A DNA stretch of 64,000 bases from Chryseobacterium sp. PMSZPI (GCF_002835665.1 NZ_PIZV01000051.1:62001-126000), one strand, 5' to 3'; shown: positions 43,052 to 53,071, numbered from the stretch's first letter. Notes: a model not told the origin generated them from the sequence alone. Translations and numbers: made by a program.

Positions 43052-45088
43052 CTATCCAAATGCTCTTTTTAATAAACTCTCCACTTTCGGTTCACTGCCT
43101 CTGAAATTTTTATACAATTCCATAGGGTCTTTGGTTCCTCCTGAAGAAAGAAGTACTTTATATTTGGCAGCAATTTCAGGATTGAATATTCCGTTTTCTT
43201 TAAAATATTGGAAGGCATCCGCATCCAGTACTTCCGCCCATTTATAAGAATAATATCCTGCAGAATACCCGCCTTGGAAAATATGGGAGAAGCTTGGGCT
43301 CATCGCAGTTTCAGGATTAATAGGATAAAGAGTAGTTGCTTTTGTGTATTGATCTTCAAAGTCTTTTATACTTTCATTTTTCAATTCATCTACTTTAGTG
43401 TGGTAGTTCATATCCAAAAGACCGAAACCTAATTGTCTTAAGGTTTGATATCCTTCCATGAAATTTTTTGACTGTTCGATTTTTTCAATTTTTTCGTCAG
43501 GAAGTACTTCACCTGTTTTATAATGTTTAGCAAAAGTTTTTAAGAATTCAGGCTCATAGCAGAAGTTTTCCAGAAACTGAGAAGGAAGTTCTACAAAATC
43601 CCATTTTACTGAAGTTCCGGAAAGAGTAGGGTATTGTGTGTTGGCCATCATCCCGTGAAGAGCATGTCCGAATTCATGGAACAAGGTTGTCACTTCCTGG
43701 AAGGTTAATAAACTAGGTGTATCTTTTGTCGGTTTGCTGAAATTACATACAATAGAAATATGCGGACGTGAATTTTCACCATTCAGTTGATATTGATTTT
43801 TATAGCTGGTCATCCATGCGCCGGCTCTTTTCCCTTTTCTTGGAAAATAATCAACATATAGCAATGCTTTGTAGCTGCCAGTCTGAGCGGAGTCGAAGGC
43901 TTCCTTTACTTCATATACTTTTACCTCTTCATGATATTTAGGGATATCATTTCTTTCCTCAAAAGTTAATCCGAAAAGTTCTCCTGCTAATCCAAATACG
44001 GCATCCTGTACCTGGTTTAAAGGGAAATAGGGTTTCAGCTCTTCATCGTTGAGGTCAAATTTTTGTTTACGTAATTTTTCAGCATAAAAAGCATGATCGT
44101 AGCTTTGCATTTCATCTATTCCATCCGCTTTAGCCAAAGATTTCAATTCTTCAATTTCTTTGTCTGCATAAGGTTTTGCTTTTGTTAAAAGTTCATTTAA
44201 AAAGTCAAACACTTTTACCGGAGACTTAGCCATTCTTTCTTCAAGAACAAAATCCGCATAATTTTTATACCCTAGAAGCTCTGCTTTTTGTTGCTTTAAA
44301 TTCAAAAGTTCTTTGATGAGGTTTTGGTTGTCGAATTCACCATCATCAAAAGATTTTTTACCGTTGGCTAGTGCCAGTTCTTTTCTTAATTCACGATTTT
44401 CAGCATACGTCATGAAGGGAATGTAGCTCGGATATTGTAATGTAATTACCCATCCGTCAAGATTTCTTTCTTTAGCTTCTTCAGCATATTGATCCATGAT
44501 CGCTTCCGGAATTCCTGCCAAATCTTCTTTATTGGTAATATGCTTGAAATAAGCATTGGTAGAAGCAAGTACATTCTGTCCAAACTGTAACGATTTTACA
44601 GAAAGATCCATGCTGATCTTTTTTAATTTTTCTTTGTCTTCCTCATTCAATAAAGCACCACTTCTTACAAAGCCTTTATAGGTCTCGTTCAAAAGCATTT
44701 TTTGTTCCTCATTAAGATTGTACTTTTCTTTTTCATCATATACTTTTTTGATTTTGTTGAAAAGTGCTTCGTTTTGGGAAATTTTTGAAGAATATTCTGT
44801 TAAAATAGGAGAAACTTCCTGTGCAATCTGTTGAATTTCATCACTGGTTTCAGCCGAATTTAAATTGAAAAATATATTGGAAACCACATCCAGTTGCTCT
44901 CCTGAATAAGCCAATGCTTCAATCACATTTTCAAAAGTGGGCTCTTCCGGATTGTTAACAATAGCATTGATTTCTTCTTCCGATTGTTGAATAAGCTCTT
45001 TAAAAGCCGGAAGATAATCTTCATTTTTAATAGAAGTAAATGGAGCAGAATGATATGGGGTGTTAAATTTTTCTGTTAAAATATTCAT
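43052..45088 (-). CDS. M3 family oligopeptidase (dipeptidyl carboxypeptidase/oligopeptidase A-like)
   Basis: 678 residues, no signal peptide, so cytosolic. The zinc site HExxH is His471-Glu472-x-x-His475 (HEFGHALHGM), in the M3 signature LFHEFGHALHGM. The helical N-terminal half is typical of thimet/Dcp enzymes. Hydrolyses short peptides. First gene of an operon with a small acidic protein. Confidence 0.93.
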   Translation of the reverse strand: MNILTEKFNTPYHSAPFTSIKNEDYLPAFKELIQQSEEEINAIVNNPEEPTFENVIEALAYSGEQLDVVSNIFFNLNSAETSDEIQQIAQEVSPILTEYSSKISQNEALFNKIKKVYDEKEKYNLNEEQKMLLNETYKGFVRSGALLNEEDKEKLKKISMDLSVKSLQFGQNVLASTNAYFKHITNKEDLAGIPEAIMDQYAEEAKERNLDGWVITLQYPSYIPFMTYAENRELRKELALANGKKSFDDGEFDNQNLIKELLNLKQQKAELLGYKNYADFVLEERMAKSPVKVFDFLNELLTKAKPYADKEIEELKSLAKADGIDEMQSYDHAFYAEKLRKQKFDLNDEELKPYFPLNQVQDAVFGLAGELFGLTFEERNDIPKYHEEVKVYEVKEAFDSAQTGSYKALLYVDYFPRKGKRAGAWMTSYKNQYQLNGENSRPHISIVCNFSKPTKDTPSLLTFQEVTTLFHEFGHALHGMMANTQYPTLSGTSVKWDFVELPSQFLENFCYEPEFLKTFAKHYKTGEVLPDEKIEKIEQSKNFMEGYQTLRQLGFGLLDMNYHTKVDELKNESIKDFEDQYTKATTLYPINPETAMSPSFSHIFQGGYSAGYYSYKWAEVLDADAFQYFKENGIFNPEIAAKYKVLLSSGGTKDPMELYKNFRGSEPKVESLLKRAFG

Positions 45089-45296
45089 TTTTCAAATTTT
45101 AATTAAAAGTAAATGTAATAATTCATGGGAAAATCCCAGCTGAAATGCACAAAAATAATGCCTGAATGAGAAGTATGACAAAAATACATTATCTTTAATT
45201 TATCTTGTCATAGGAGAAGCAGAAGTGAATGAAGAATATTTAATTTTGAAAACAGATAAAACATTATTAAAATAAATAACTTTAAATAATTTGACT

Positions 45297-45827
45297 ATGA
45301 GAACACTCTTAAAAATTATCGGAATAATCATCTTGTTGATTGCCGTGTATGCTGTGATTGCAGTACTTTTCTTTAGCAAAGATTATCATTATGAAAAATC
45401 AATTACCATTAATGCCCCAAAAGAAAAAGTATGGACGTATGTTGGCTCTTTAAAAGGATATAATGCATGGGATCCTTTTTCAAAAGCAGATAAGAATATT
45501 GTTATTACCTATTCCGGAGATGGAGATAAAATTGGAGATTCTTATCATTGGAAAGGAGATAAAAATGTAGGAGAGGGAGAGCAAACCATTACCGGAATTG
45601 TTCCGAACGAAAAAATGACCACAAAACTTCATTTCATACAACCTTTTGAAGGAGATGCTAAAGCAACTTTCGTCGTAGCACCTGAAGGGAATACCACAAA
45701 AGTAACCTGGATGATCGATAACGAGTTAAATGCTATGATGAAGATTATGAAACCCATGATGAATGGAAATATGGATAAAATGTTTGGTCAGGGACTTGAA
45801 GATTTGAAAAAGCTTTCTGAAAAATAA
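45297..45827 (+). CDS. SRPBCC family protein with N-terminal membrane anchor
   Basis: 176 residues from the ATG at 45297; a TTG two codons upstream gives the longest frame. The N-terminal ~25 residues form a hydrophobic helix (ILLIAVYAVIAVLFF). The rest is a polyketide cyclase/SRPBCC domain (EKSITINAPKEKVWTYVGSLKGYNAWDPFSK). Likely inner-membrane-anchored ligand binding. Single gene with a terminator. Confidence 0.85.
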   Translation: MRTLLKIIGIIILLIAVYAVIAVLFFSKDYHYEKSITINAPKEKVWTYVGSLKGYNAWDPFSKADKNIVITYSGDGDKIGDSYHWKGDKNVGEGEQTITGIVPNEKMTTKLHFIQPFEGDAKATFVVAPEGNTTKVTWMIDNELNAMMKIMKPMMNGNMDKMFGQGLEDLKKLSEK

Positions 45828-45876
45828 AGGAATATATTTTTTCAAAATACATGAATCCATTTTGGAACTAAAAATA

Positions 45877-45912
45877 TGGACTGTCTTAAAAGTAAGACGG
45901 TCTTTTTTATTT
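45877..45912 (+). terminator. Terminator after SRPBCC gene
   Basis: Stem GACTGTCTTA/TAAGACGGTC with an AAAG loop (one wobble), then Ts. Confidence 0.75.
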
Positions 45913-46067
45913 TAATAATTATTTTGATACTGTGACAAAATGGTATTAATTATGTATTTTCTTATTAAATAAGATTAATCTATATTTATTGAAGTGATAA
46001 TCGCTTTTGTGCCAAAAAGATTAATTATTATTTTAAAACTATTACCTTTATATTAAAGAATCGATTT

Positions 46068-46517
46068 ATGGAGAAGATTGTATTTGAAAAAAGTGATATC
46101 AGAGATTTTGTAAAAGCTACCATTGCTGAGAAAATTGAAAAACTTAAAAATTTTATTGAATTTACCCTGGAAGCTAGTCGTGATATCAAAAAGACTCCCA
46201 AATATGACAGCATGCGAGAAGAAATGCAGGAGGAAATTTATCAGATGCAAAGACAACTTGGAGCTTTAAATGATTTGAGAAGAAACATGGCCAAAGTTCT
46301 TAATACTGCTACAGAACGAGTTCAGCTTGGTTCTTTGGTTATTACGAATAAAGCCCGTTTTTATGTTTCGGTTTCATTAGGAGAGTTCTTTTTTGAAGGA
46401 GATCGGTTCTACGCTATTTCTCCTGAAAGTCCAATGGCGAAAAAAATGATGGGAATGAAACCCGGAGATGAATTCACATTAAATAAAATTCATCAAAAAA
46501 TAGTGGAGGTTTTGTAG
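46068..46517 (+). CDS. GreA/GreB-like transcription factor with altered tip
   Basis: 149 residues. N-terminal coiled coil (about 1-75), then a C-terminal domain with the GreA/GreB-type FKBP-like fold (YAISPESPMAKKMMGMKPGDEFTLN). Alignment by eye to GreA around the YxxxRE motif puts Asp39 at the catalytic tip, but Lys42 where GreA has Glu44. Transcript-cleavage activity is therefore doubtful; a competitive binder (Gfh1-like) is possible. A single gene. Confidence 0.65.
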   Translation: MEKIVFEKSDIRDFVKATIAEKIEKLKNFIEFTLEASRDIKKTPKYDSMREEMQEEIYQMQRQLGALNDLRRNMAKVLNTATERVQLGSLVITNKARFYVSVSLGEFFFEGDRFYAISPESPMAKKMMGMKPGDEFTLNKIHQKIVEVL

Positions 46518-46643
46518 AGAGAAGCTTGATTGTATGTATTGATGATGGGAAAATGAATTCAGGAGATCTGAAACAAAAATGACTGAACTTGTAACGCCTA
46601 ACCAATGGTCAGCAACTAATACCCATAAACTTTCCATCAATAC

Positions 46644-47279
46644 ATGAAATTTGAAAAACTAAGAACCAGTAAATTCAATCACTGGGTAATCATCCATCTC
46701 CGTTATCTTGTAGGGTTTGCATTTTTCCCTTCAGGGTTGGTAAAGCTCATGGGGAATAGATTCACAAGAATTTCGACGGATAATCCAATTGGATATTTCT
46801 TTGAAGCATTATACCAATCCGGATTTTATTGGAATTTCCTGGGATTGGCACAGATCTCTGCAGGAATTTTACTGATGACACAACGCTATGCTACACTTGG
46901 AGCATTAATGTTTTTAGCAATATTAACCAATATCTGGATCATCACAATAAGCCTTTCATTCAAAGGAACCTGGATAATAACGTCTCTAATGATGATCGCT
47001 GTTCTTGTATTGCTGATCTGGGACAAACATAAGCTGCTTCCAATTTTTAATTACAATAAAACAAGTATAATAAAAGAATATCCTGATCCTGCATTAGTCT
47101 GGATCATTACAGGAATTGTATATGCCGTAAGTTGTATTGCTTTGTACATGCTTGATCCTGTAAAAGGAAATACATATGAGAAATGGTTCAGTGTAATATT
47201 GGGTGCAGGTATTTTGCTGACTTTTGTTTTTAGTAATTATAAAGCATATAAAAATCGTAAGCAGGTACTAAGTCCTTAA
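46644..47279 (+). CDS. DoxX-like family membrane protein
   Basis: 211 residues with about five membrane helices. Start KLRTSKFNHWVIIHLRYLVG, then FFPSGLVKLMGNRF and NIWIITISLSF. Resembles DoxX-like proteins of unknown function. A single gene 115 bases upstream of a nitroreductase. Confidence 0.75.
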   Translation: MKFEKLRTSKFNHWVIIHLRYLVGFAFFPSGLVKLMGNRFTRISTDNPIGYFFEALYQSGFYWNFLGLAQISAGILLMTQRYATLGALMFLAILTNIWIITISLSFKGTWIITSLMMIAVLVLLIWDKHKLLPIFNYNKTSIIKEYPDPALVWIITGIVYAVSCIALYMLDPVKGNTYEKWFSVILGAGILLTFVFSNYKAYKNRKQVLSP

Positions 47280-47393
47280 TCAAATTATATAGTTTTTGTG
47301 ATCAAAACAGGTAATGTTTTATCATGAAAATTTTTGAAAACTTCAATGATTTTAAATAGAACAGATTGAATTCCATGTTGTAAATTTGCAGGT

Positions 47394-47906
47394 ATGAATA
47401 CAGCAGAAGTTTTAAAAGAAATCATAGAGCAAAGAAGAAGTATTTTCCCAAAAGATTATACAGATGCCGAAATTTCTCAGGAGGTTCTTGATGAAATTTT
47501 ACATTCGGCAACATTAGCTCCTAATCATAAACGTACAAAGCCTTGGCGTTTTAAAATATTCAAAGGTGAGGAGAAAGCAAAACTGGCTTCAGAAATGCAG
47601 GCTATTTATAAAGCAACTCAGCCTGAGCAGGTTTTTCTGGAAAAAAAATATAATGATATTGGTTTCAAAATAAATAAAGCTGACATTGTTGTTTCCATTG
47701 TTGTTAATTTTAGCGGAATGGTTCCTGAATGGGAGGAAATTGCAGCAACATCAATGGCTGTACAGAATATGTATCTGACTTGTACTGCCAATAATATAGG
47801 TTGCTATTGGAGTTCCCCGAAGATTGTTGACTATTTGAAAGAGTCTTTAACCATTGAAGAAAATCAGAAGTGTCTGGGGCTTTTCTATATGGGAAAACTA
47901 GACTAA
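47394..47906 (+). CDS. Nitroreductase family protein (YdjA-like)
   Basis: 170 residues. FMN-binding marks are RRSIFPKDYTDAEI at the N-terminus, LHSATLAPNHKRTKPWRF, then EEIAATSMAVQNMYLTC, GCYWSSPK and GLFYMGKLD. It belongs to the short, homodimeric oxygen-insensitive nitroreductases. The substrate is not determinable. Confidence 0.85.
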   Translation: MNTAEVLKEIIEQRRSIFPKDYTDAEISQEVLDEILHSATLAPNHKRTKPWRFKIFKGEEKAKLASEMQAIYKATQPEQVFLEKKYNDIGFKINKADIVVSIVVNFSGMVPEWEEIAATSMAVQNMYLTCTANNIGCYWSSPKIVDYLKESLTIEENQKCLGLFYMGKLD

Positions 47907-47907
47907 T

Positions 47908-47985
47908 AGCCCTGATCGAGCGGCCTGTCTGAGCTCTTTTTCTTTGCAAAAGAAAAAAGCGAGTAGCGAGAGCAGGTTCCCGGCT
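47908..47985. repeat. Intergenic hairpin element before rpsP
   Basis: The core CTTTTTCTTTGCAAAAG continues as the near-perfect complement AAAAAAG, giving a ~10-base stem around GCAA. It is flanked by GAGCGGCCTGTCTGAGCT and CGAGTAGCGAGAGCAGG-like sequence. It may terminate the nitroreductase transcript. It looks like a dispersed element, but no second copy is in this window. Confidence 0.45.
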
Positions 47986-48051
47986 CCTGAGAAAAATAAT
48001 TGAATTTCACAAAACTTTTTACTTGGAGCTTTTTACTTCAAACTTTTTTAC

Positions 48052-48059
48052 TATCTTTG
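48052..48059 (+). promoter_or_regulatory. -7 box TATCTTTG of rpsP
   Basis: TAnnTTTG match with a leader of about 40-45 bases before the rpsP start at 48108. Confidence 0.5.
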
Positions 48060-48107
48060 CACTCTTAAATATTTAACTGGGACGAGTTCCCGTAAAATTC
48101 AAACATT

Positions 48108-48671
48108 ATGTCAGTAAAAATCAGATTACAAAGACACGGTAAAAAAGGAAAACCTTTCTTCCACATCGTGGTTGCAGATTCTAGAGCTAGAAGAGATGGT
48201 AGATTCATCGAGAAACTAGGAACTTACAACCCAATTACTAATCCAGCAACTATCGAGTTGAACGTTGATTCTGCTGTACAGTGGTTAAACAACGGTGCTC
48301 AGCCTACTGATACTGCTAGAGCTATTTTATCTTACAAAGGTGCTCTTTACAAAAAACACTTACAAGGTGGTGTAGCTAAAGGTGCTTTTGATGAAGCTGA
48401 AGCTGAAAAAAGATTCAATGCTTGGGTAGAAGCTAAAGATGCTAAAGTACAAGGAAAAGTAGATGGTTTAGCTACTGCGAAAGCTGACGCTAAAAAAGCT
48501 GCTTTAGAAGCTGAAGTAAAAGTAAACGAAGCTAGAATCGCTGCTGTTGCTCAGGCTGAAGCTGATGCTAAAGCTGCTGAAGAGGCTGCAAATGCACCTG
48601 CTGAAGAAGTTACTGAAGCTACAGAAGGAGAAGCTCCAGCTGCTGAAACTGAAGAAAACACTGAAGCTTAA
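48108..48671 (+). CDS. rpsP: 30S ribosomal protein S16 with Ala/Glu-rich C-terminal extension
   Basis: 187 residues; classical S16 is about 80-90. Residues 1-85 are canonical ([31 protein letters not shown] begins the fold). After that come about 100 residues of low-complexity Ala/Glu/Lys ([30 protein letters not shown]). This extension is seen in Bacteroidota S16. rimM follows 14 bases downstream; this rpsP-rimM pairing is the usual arrangement. Confidence 0.93.
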   Translation: MSVKIRLQRHGKKGKPFFHIVVADSRARRDGRFIEKLGTYNPITNPATIELNVDSAVQWLNNGAQPTDTARAILSYKGALYKKHLQGGVAKGAFDEAEAEKRFNAWVEAKDAKVQGKVDGLATAKADAKKAALEAEVKVNEARIAAVAQAEADAKAAEEAANAPAEEVTEATEGEAPAAETEENTEA

Positions 48672-48685
48672 GAACAAACCCTGTT

Positions 48686-49228
48686 ATGCGTAAAGAAGAT
48701 TGCTATTTTTTAGGTAAAATCACACGCAGACATGGACTTGCGGGTAACGTAATCCTTAAATTGGATACCGATCAACCCGAGCTTTACAATAAATTGGAAT
48801 CAATATTCGTTGAAATCAACGGATTATTGGTTCCATTTTTTATTGAAAAATCATCATGGAGCAAACTCGATGCTCTGAATCTTGCCTTCAAAAACTCTTC
48901 TGAGGCAATGGTAGACCAGGTTTTAGGTAAAAGTGTTTACCTTCCGCTGGCTTCTCTTCCAAAACTTACAGGCAAACAATTTTATTACCACGAAATCATC
49001 GGATTTGAAATTTTTGATGAAAATAATAACAATTGTGGAGTGATCAGATCTGTAAACGATCAGACGGCACAAGTATATTTCATTACCAATCTGGATGGAA
49101 AAGAGGTGGTAATCCCTATGATCAAAGACTGGATTCTTGAAGTGAACAGAGAAGAAAGAACAATCAAGATGAATCTTCCTGAAGGACTTATTGATGTTTT
49201 TCTGGTTCCTTCGAAGAAAGATGAGTGA
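48686..49228 (+). CDS. rimM: 16S rRNA processing protein RimM
   Basis: Assists 30S head maturation and binds S19. 180 residues: N-terminal beta-barrel (KEDCYFLGKITRRHGLAGNVILKL), then a PRC-barrel domain (FYYHEIIGFEIFD ... NREERTIKMNLPEGLI). Lies directly behind rpsP, so the pair is translated from one mRNA. It ends with no clear terminator. Confidence 0.93.
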   Translation: MRKEDCYFLGKITRRHGLAGNVILKLDTDQPELYNKLESIFVEINGLLVPFFIEKSSWSKLDALNLAFKNSSEAMVDQVLGKSVYLPLASLPKLTGKQFYYHEIIGFEIFDENNNNCGVIRSVNDQTAQVYFITNLDGKEVVIPMIKDWILEVNREERTIKMNLPEGLIDVFLVPSKKDE

Positions 49229-49266
49229 TTTTCCAATAAGCAATAAGCTTTTGACCTATATTGTTT

Positions 49267-50196
49267 TTACACTAATCTTTTCCTGACCTCTTCAACCTGA
49301 TCATACATCTTATTAAAGAATATTTTCCTCTCCCGATTTCCGGATTCATTCAATGATCTTGAGTTTTTGATTTGATGTTCAAAATAACTCAGAGAATCCT
49401 CACAGGTTATTTTATCATTTGTCATCATATATCCAAACATACTGAAAGGAACAAAAAAAGAGCATTGTTGTTCGTTTTTAAATAAAATACTGTTGTTTAA
49501 AATAACCATATCGTTCACGTAAATCTGAAAATTTTCCTTTTCCGCGGTTTTGTTTTCAAGTTTTGAAAGGAGATTCTTCAGGTCTTCAAGAATCAGATCG
49601 GAATCATCTTTTTTTAATAGACCCATCTCAGCGTAAAAAGAAATTTGCCTCAAAGCACTCATAATGGTAGTGTCATTCCAGATTTCAGTCACATTTTGCT
49701 TATCATACAGATCTTTTAGCATTTCATTTTTTATGGAGTGGTATTCCATATTAAATTCACGAAATGGACTTAAGAACTTATCTTGATTTAAAAGATTCAT
49801 CCAGACATAGAATTTAAAACGGGATAAAATAGAATCCGAAATGGTATAGAAAAAAGGTATATCCTTGGCAGAATAAAATACTTTGGAATGATTGATATTC
49901 TGAAAAATATTCAGAATTTTAAGCGAGTTTTCAAAATAGTTGAGCAGATCTTCGGTAGTTTTTACAGGTTGTGTTCTTTTAACCACCAGCTGGTTTTCTG
50001 TGCCCAGAAACTGATCCAGAGAAATCTGATAATATTTAGCAAGTTCCAAGGCTTCCTCAAAACTGAATTTTGCCTTTAATGAAGTCCTTCTATGTGCGGC
50101 ATCATAACTGATGTTAAGAATATTAGCAATCTCATCATTTAAAGACCTTTCACCAATTTTTTTACGGATTTCTTTTAATAAAGCTTCCTGATGCAT
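49267..50196 (-). CDS. Helix-turn-helix transcriptional regulator
   Basis: 309 residues. N-terminal XRE-like HTH (NDEIANILNISYDAAHRRTS and the following helix to QFLGTENQ), then about 230 residues of a helical ligand/oligomerisation domain I do not recognise. Divergently encoded from the gene at 50301, so that gene may be its target. No metal or cofactor motif was seen. Confidence 0.78.
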   Translation of the reverse strand: MHQEALLKEIRKKIGERSLNDEIANILNISYDAAHRRTSLKAKFSFEEALELAKYYQISLDQFLGTENQLVVKRTQPVKTTEDLLNYFENSLKILNIFQNINHSKVFYSAKDIPFFYTISDSILSRFKFYVWMNLLNQDKFLSPFREFNMEYHSIKNEMLKDLYDKQNVTEIWNDTTIMSALRQISFYAEMGLLKKDDSDLILEDLKNLLSKLENKTAEKENFQIYVNDMVILNNSILFKNEQQCSFFVPFSMFGYMMTNDKITCEDSLSYFEHQIKNSRSLNESGNRERKIFFNKMYDQVEEVRKRLV

Positions 50197-50300
50197 GATT
50201 TGTGATTTTCACAAATGTAATATTTTTTTTAATTTTTTTTCGCATTTGAGATTGATGTTCCTACTGATAATTTTGAAATATAATTTTAAAATCATGAGTT

Positions 50301-50969
50301 ATGAAAACACAATTTTTAATACCAATTATTTTATTCAGTAGTCTGACTTATGCATCTGATACTTTAAAAGGTGATTCTTTAAGGCCAAAATTCATTGCGG
50401 GATCTCCTTCAAAGAATGTTAGAAATGTCAATGGAATTCTGTTTAAATATTATGATGAAGAAGAAAACTTTACTCCTAAAAAAGTTAACGGGCTTGGAAT
50501 GGGGTTCAACTTTCTAGGTATTTTTCTTCCACCATTAATGCTTTTTAACTTGCCATCAATAAAAGGATGGAATTTTGATGATGACTATGCCATTATCTGC
50601 CCGGAAAAAATGAACAAAATTAATGGTGTTCAGTTATCTCTCATCAATATGGAACCTACAGTTACCAATGGTTTGGAAATGAATGTTTCCAGTAACATCA
50701 GTACTTATGCAGTTACTAATGGAGTTTCTGTTTCTCCGTTTTTTAATCTGCATCATGAAATGAATGGAGTTTCTGTGGCGCCTTTGGCTAATGTCGGGCA
50801 GAAATGCAGAGGGCTTCAGATCGGTTTATATAATAAATGTCAGAATTTTCGGGGAATACAAATTGGAGGATGGAATGAAAATGGGAAAAGAAAACTGCCT
50901 TTGATTAATTGGAATTTTAAAGGCGATAAAATACCCGAAGGTCAAATCATAAAAAAGAAGGTAGATTAA
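50301..50969 (+). CDS. LA_2272-type surface repeat protein, secreted
   Basis: 222 residues with a signal peptide (1-18). The later half has imperfect repeats built on NG(V/L)xxSxxxN (NGVSVSPFFN, NGVSVAPLANVG, CRGLQIGLYNKCQNFRGIQIG), the LA_2272 surface-repeat signature. The location is probably the cell envelope. Divergently transcribed with a HTH regulator. Confidence 0.75.
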   Translation: MKTQFLIPIILFSSLTYASDTLKGDSLRPKFIAGSPSKNVRNVNGILFKYYDEEENFTPKKVNGLGMGFNFLGIFLPPLMLFNLPSIKGWNFDDDYAIICPEKMNKINGVQLSLINMEPTVTNGLEMNVSSNISTYAVTNGVSVSPFFNLHHEMNGVSVAPLANVGQKCRGLQIGLYNKCQNFRGIQIGGWNENGKRKLPLINWNFKGDKIPEGQIIKKKVD

Positions 50970-51536
50970 CGGTCTCTATTTCTGTTTTTTATTTATTTTA
51001 AGTAATTTTTTGTAAGTGGTTTGTTTTTAATTATTTAATGTGTGTTTATTCATGGATTTATATCTATAAATTCATAAATCTATAGAGCATTCTCTTGTAC
51101 AATCACCCTCCTTTACTGCATCTTTGCTTCAGGTAAAAACACAGTACTTATAATTTTGAAAGTGTACAATACAAAATTGTAAATACAAAACTAAGAGTCT
51201 CAGTTGCTCTAATTAATAACCATGGAAACGATAAATTAAACTAGAGATGAATTGAGGGGAAATCAGGAGTCTTAATTATTTAAACACAACAAAAAAGTTC
51301 ATTTGTAATAGTAAATTTTCACTTTAAAACTAATAACCATTTTTATAAAAGTAAAATTATTTCGCAAAATCTGAAGATTTTTATCTCTTCTCTTCACAAG
51401 TGAAAAAGTATATTACAGAACAAATTTTCTTTACATGGAATAGATATGGAAAATCCACTTTAGAAATAAAGTGAGAATAACAGATTAAAAGAAGATTTTT
51501 GGAACAGAATGCTTAAATATCAGATAAGTGATTTTT
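50970..51536. other. Long gap without a recognisable gene
   Basis: 567 bases of AT-rich sequence. No ORF of convincing protein composition (short frames such as METIN or MENPL are trivial) and no long inverted repeat. A terminator-like hairpin follows at 51541, which might close an unrecognised transcript. Confidence 0.5.
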
Positions 51537-51540
51537 AAAG

Positions 51541-51575
51541 ACGGCGTAACCATTAAGTTGCGCTGTTTTTTTTTG
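51541..51575 (+). terminator. Terminator-like hairpin just before asnS promoter
   Basis: Stem ACGGCGTAAC/GTTGCGCTGT (two G-T pairs), then eight Ts. The asnS -7 box starts immediately after the T run. Confidence 0.55.
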
Positions 51576-51583
51576 TAACTTTG
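51576..51583 (+). promoter_or_regulatory. -7 box TAACTTTG of asnS
   Basis: TAnnTTTG match 39 bases before the ATG at 51623. A longer frame from a TTG at 51581 overlaps the box and is rejected. Confidence 0.55.
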
Positions 51584-51622
51584 CCAACATTAATTTTTAT
51601 ACGAAAAATTTATCATCAACAA

Positions 51623-53071
51623 ATGAAAAAGCAAACGATCAAAGAAATCCTGAAGGATTACAAGAAAGTATTACATCATGACATTACAGTTTACGGTTGG
51701 GTAAGATCATTCCGTGCTAATCGCTTTATTGCGCTTAATGATGGTTCTACGATTAATAATTTGCAGATAGTTGTTGATTTCGAAAATTTTGATGAAGAGC
51801 TTATCAAAAATATCAGTACAGCTTCTTCTCTTAAAGTAATTGGTGAAGTAGTGGAAAGCCAGGGAGCAGGACAATCTGTAGAAATTGTTGCTAAAAAGAT
51901 CATTATTTTAGGTGATAACTTTACAGAAGAGCTTCAAAGCACGATTCTGCAGCCTAAAAAGCATAGCTTGGAAAAACTTCGTGAACAGGCGCACTTGAGA
52001 TTCAGAACGAATTTATTTGGAGCTGTTTTCAGAGTACGTCACGCAGTGAGTTTTGCTGTGCATTCTTTCTTCAACCAAAACCAATTCTTCTATATTAACA
52101 CGCCGGTAATTACAGGAGCTGATGCTGAAGGAGCAGGAGAGATGTTTGGAGTAACGAACTTCGACCTGAACAATATGCCAAGAACCGAAGAAGGTGAAAT
52201 TGATTTTACACAGGATTTCTTTGGAAAAAAGACCAACCTTACCGTTTCAGGACAGCTTGAAGGAGAAACTGCGGCAATGGGATTAGGTAGAATCTATACA
52301 TTCGGGCCTACTTTCCGTGCTGAAAATTCAAATACAACAAGACACCTTGCAGAATTCTGGATGATTGAGCCTGAAGTTGCTTTCAACAACCTTGAAGACA
52401 ACATCGACCTTGCAGAAGACTTCTTAAAATATGTAATTCAGTATGTACTGGATAACTGTAAGGATGATCTTGATTTCTTAGATAAGCGTTTTGCTGAAGA
52501 GCAGAAAACAAAACCTGAAAAAGAAAGAGCGAAAGAAGGTCTTATCGAAAAACTTCAGAATGTGGTATCTAAACGTTTCAAGCGCGTAAGTTATACAGAA
52601 GCTATCGAGATTTTATTGAATTCAAAAGAGAATAAAAAAGGAAAATTTGTTTATCCTGTTGAAAAATGGGGAACTGATCTTCAGTCTGAGCACGAGAGAT
52701 ATTTGGTTGAAAAACACTTTGAAAGCCCGGTAGTATTATTCGACTATCCAAAAGAGATCAAAGCGTTCTATATGAAGTTGAATGAAGACAACAAGACTGT
52801 TGCTGCAATGGATGTCCTTTTCCCTGGAATCGGTGAGATTATCGGAGGTTCAGAAAGAGAGGCAAGATTAGATGTATTGAAACAAAAAATGGCAGATATG
52901 CATGTAGATGAGCACGAACTTTGGTGGTACCTTGATACCAGAAAATTCGGTTCTGTACCTCATGCAGGTTTTGGTTTAGGATTGGAAAGACTGGTTCTTT
53001 TCGTAACAGGAATGACAAACATCAGAGATGTGATTCCTTTTCCAAGAACGCCGAAAAGTGCTGAATTCTAG
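51623..53071 (+). CDS. asnS: Asparaginyl-tRNA synthetase
   Basis: Class II synthetase that charges tRNA-Asn. 482 residues from the ATG at 51623: N-terminal OB-fold anticodon-binding domain ([21 protein letters not shown]), then motif 2 ([23 protein letters not shown]) and motif 3 ([27 protein letters not shown]). An AspRS is excluded by overall similarity and length. Confidence 0.94.
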   Translation: MKKQTIKEILKDYKKVLHHDITVYGWVRSFRANRFIALNDGSTINNLQIVVDFENFDEELIKNISTASSLKVIGEVVESQGAGQSVEIVAKKIIILGDNFTEELQSTILQPKKHSLEKLREQAHLRFRTNLFGAVFRVRHAVSFAVHSFFNQNQFFYINTPVITGADAEGAGEMFGVTNFDLNNMPRTEEGEIDFTQDFFGKKTNLTVSGQLEGETAAMGLGRIYTFGPTFRAENSNTTRHLAEFWMIEPEVAFNNLEDNIDLAEDFLKYVIQYVLDNCKDDLDFLDKRFAEEQKTKPEKERAKEGLIEKLQNVVSKRFKRVSYTEAIEILLNSKENKKGKFVYPVEKWGTDLQSEHERYLVEKHFESPVVLFDYPKEIKAFYMKLNEDNKTVAAMDVLFPGIGEIIGGSEREARLDVLKQKMADMHVDEHELWWYLDTRKFGSVPHAGFGLGLERLVLFVTGMTNIRDVIPFPRTPKSAEF

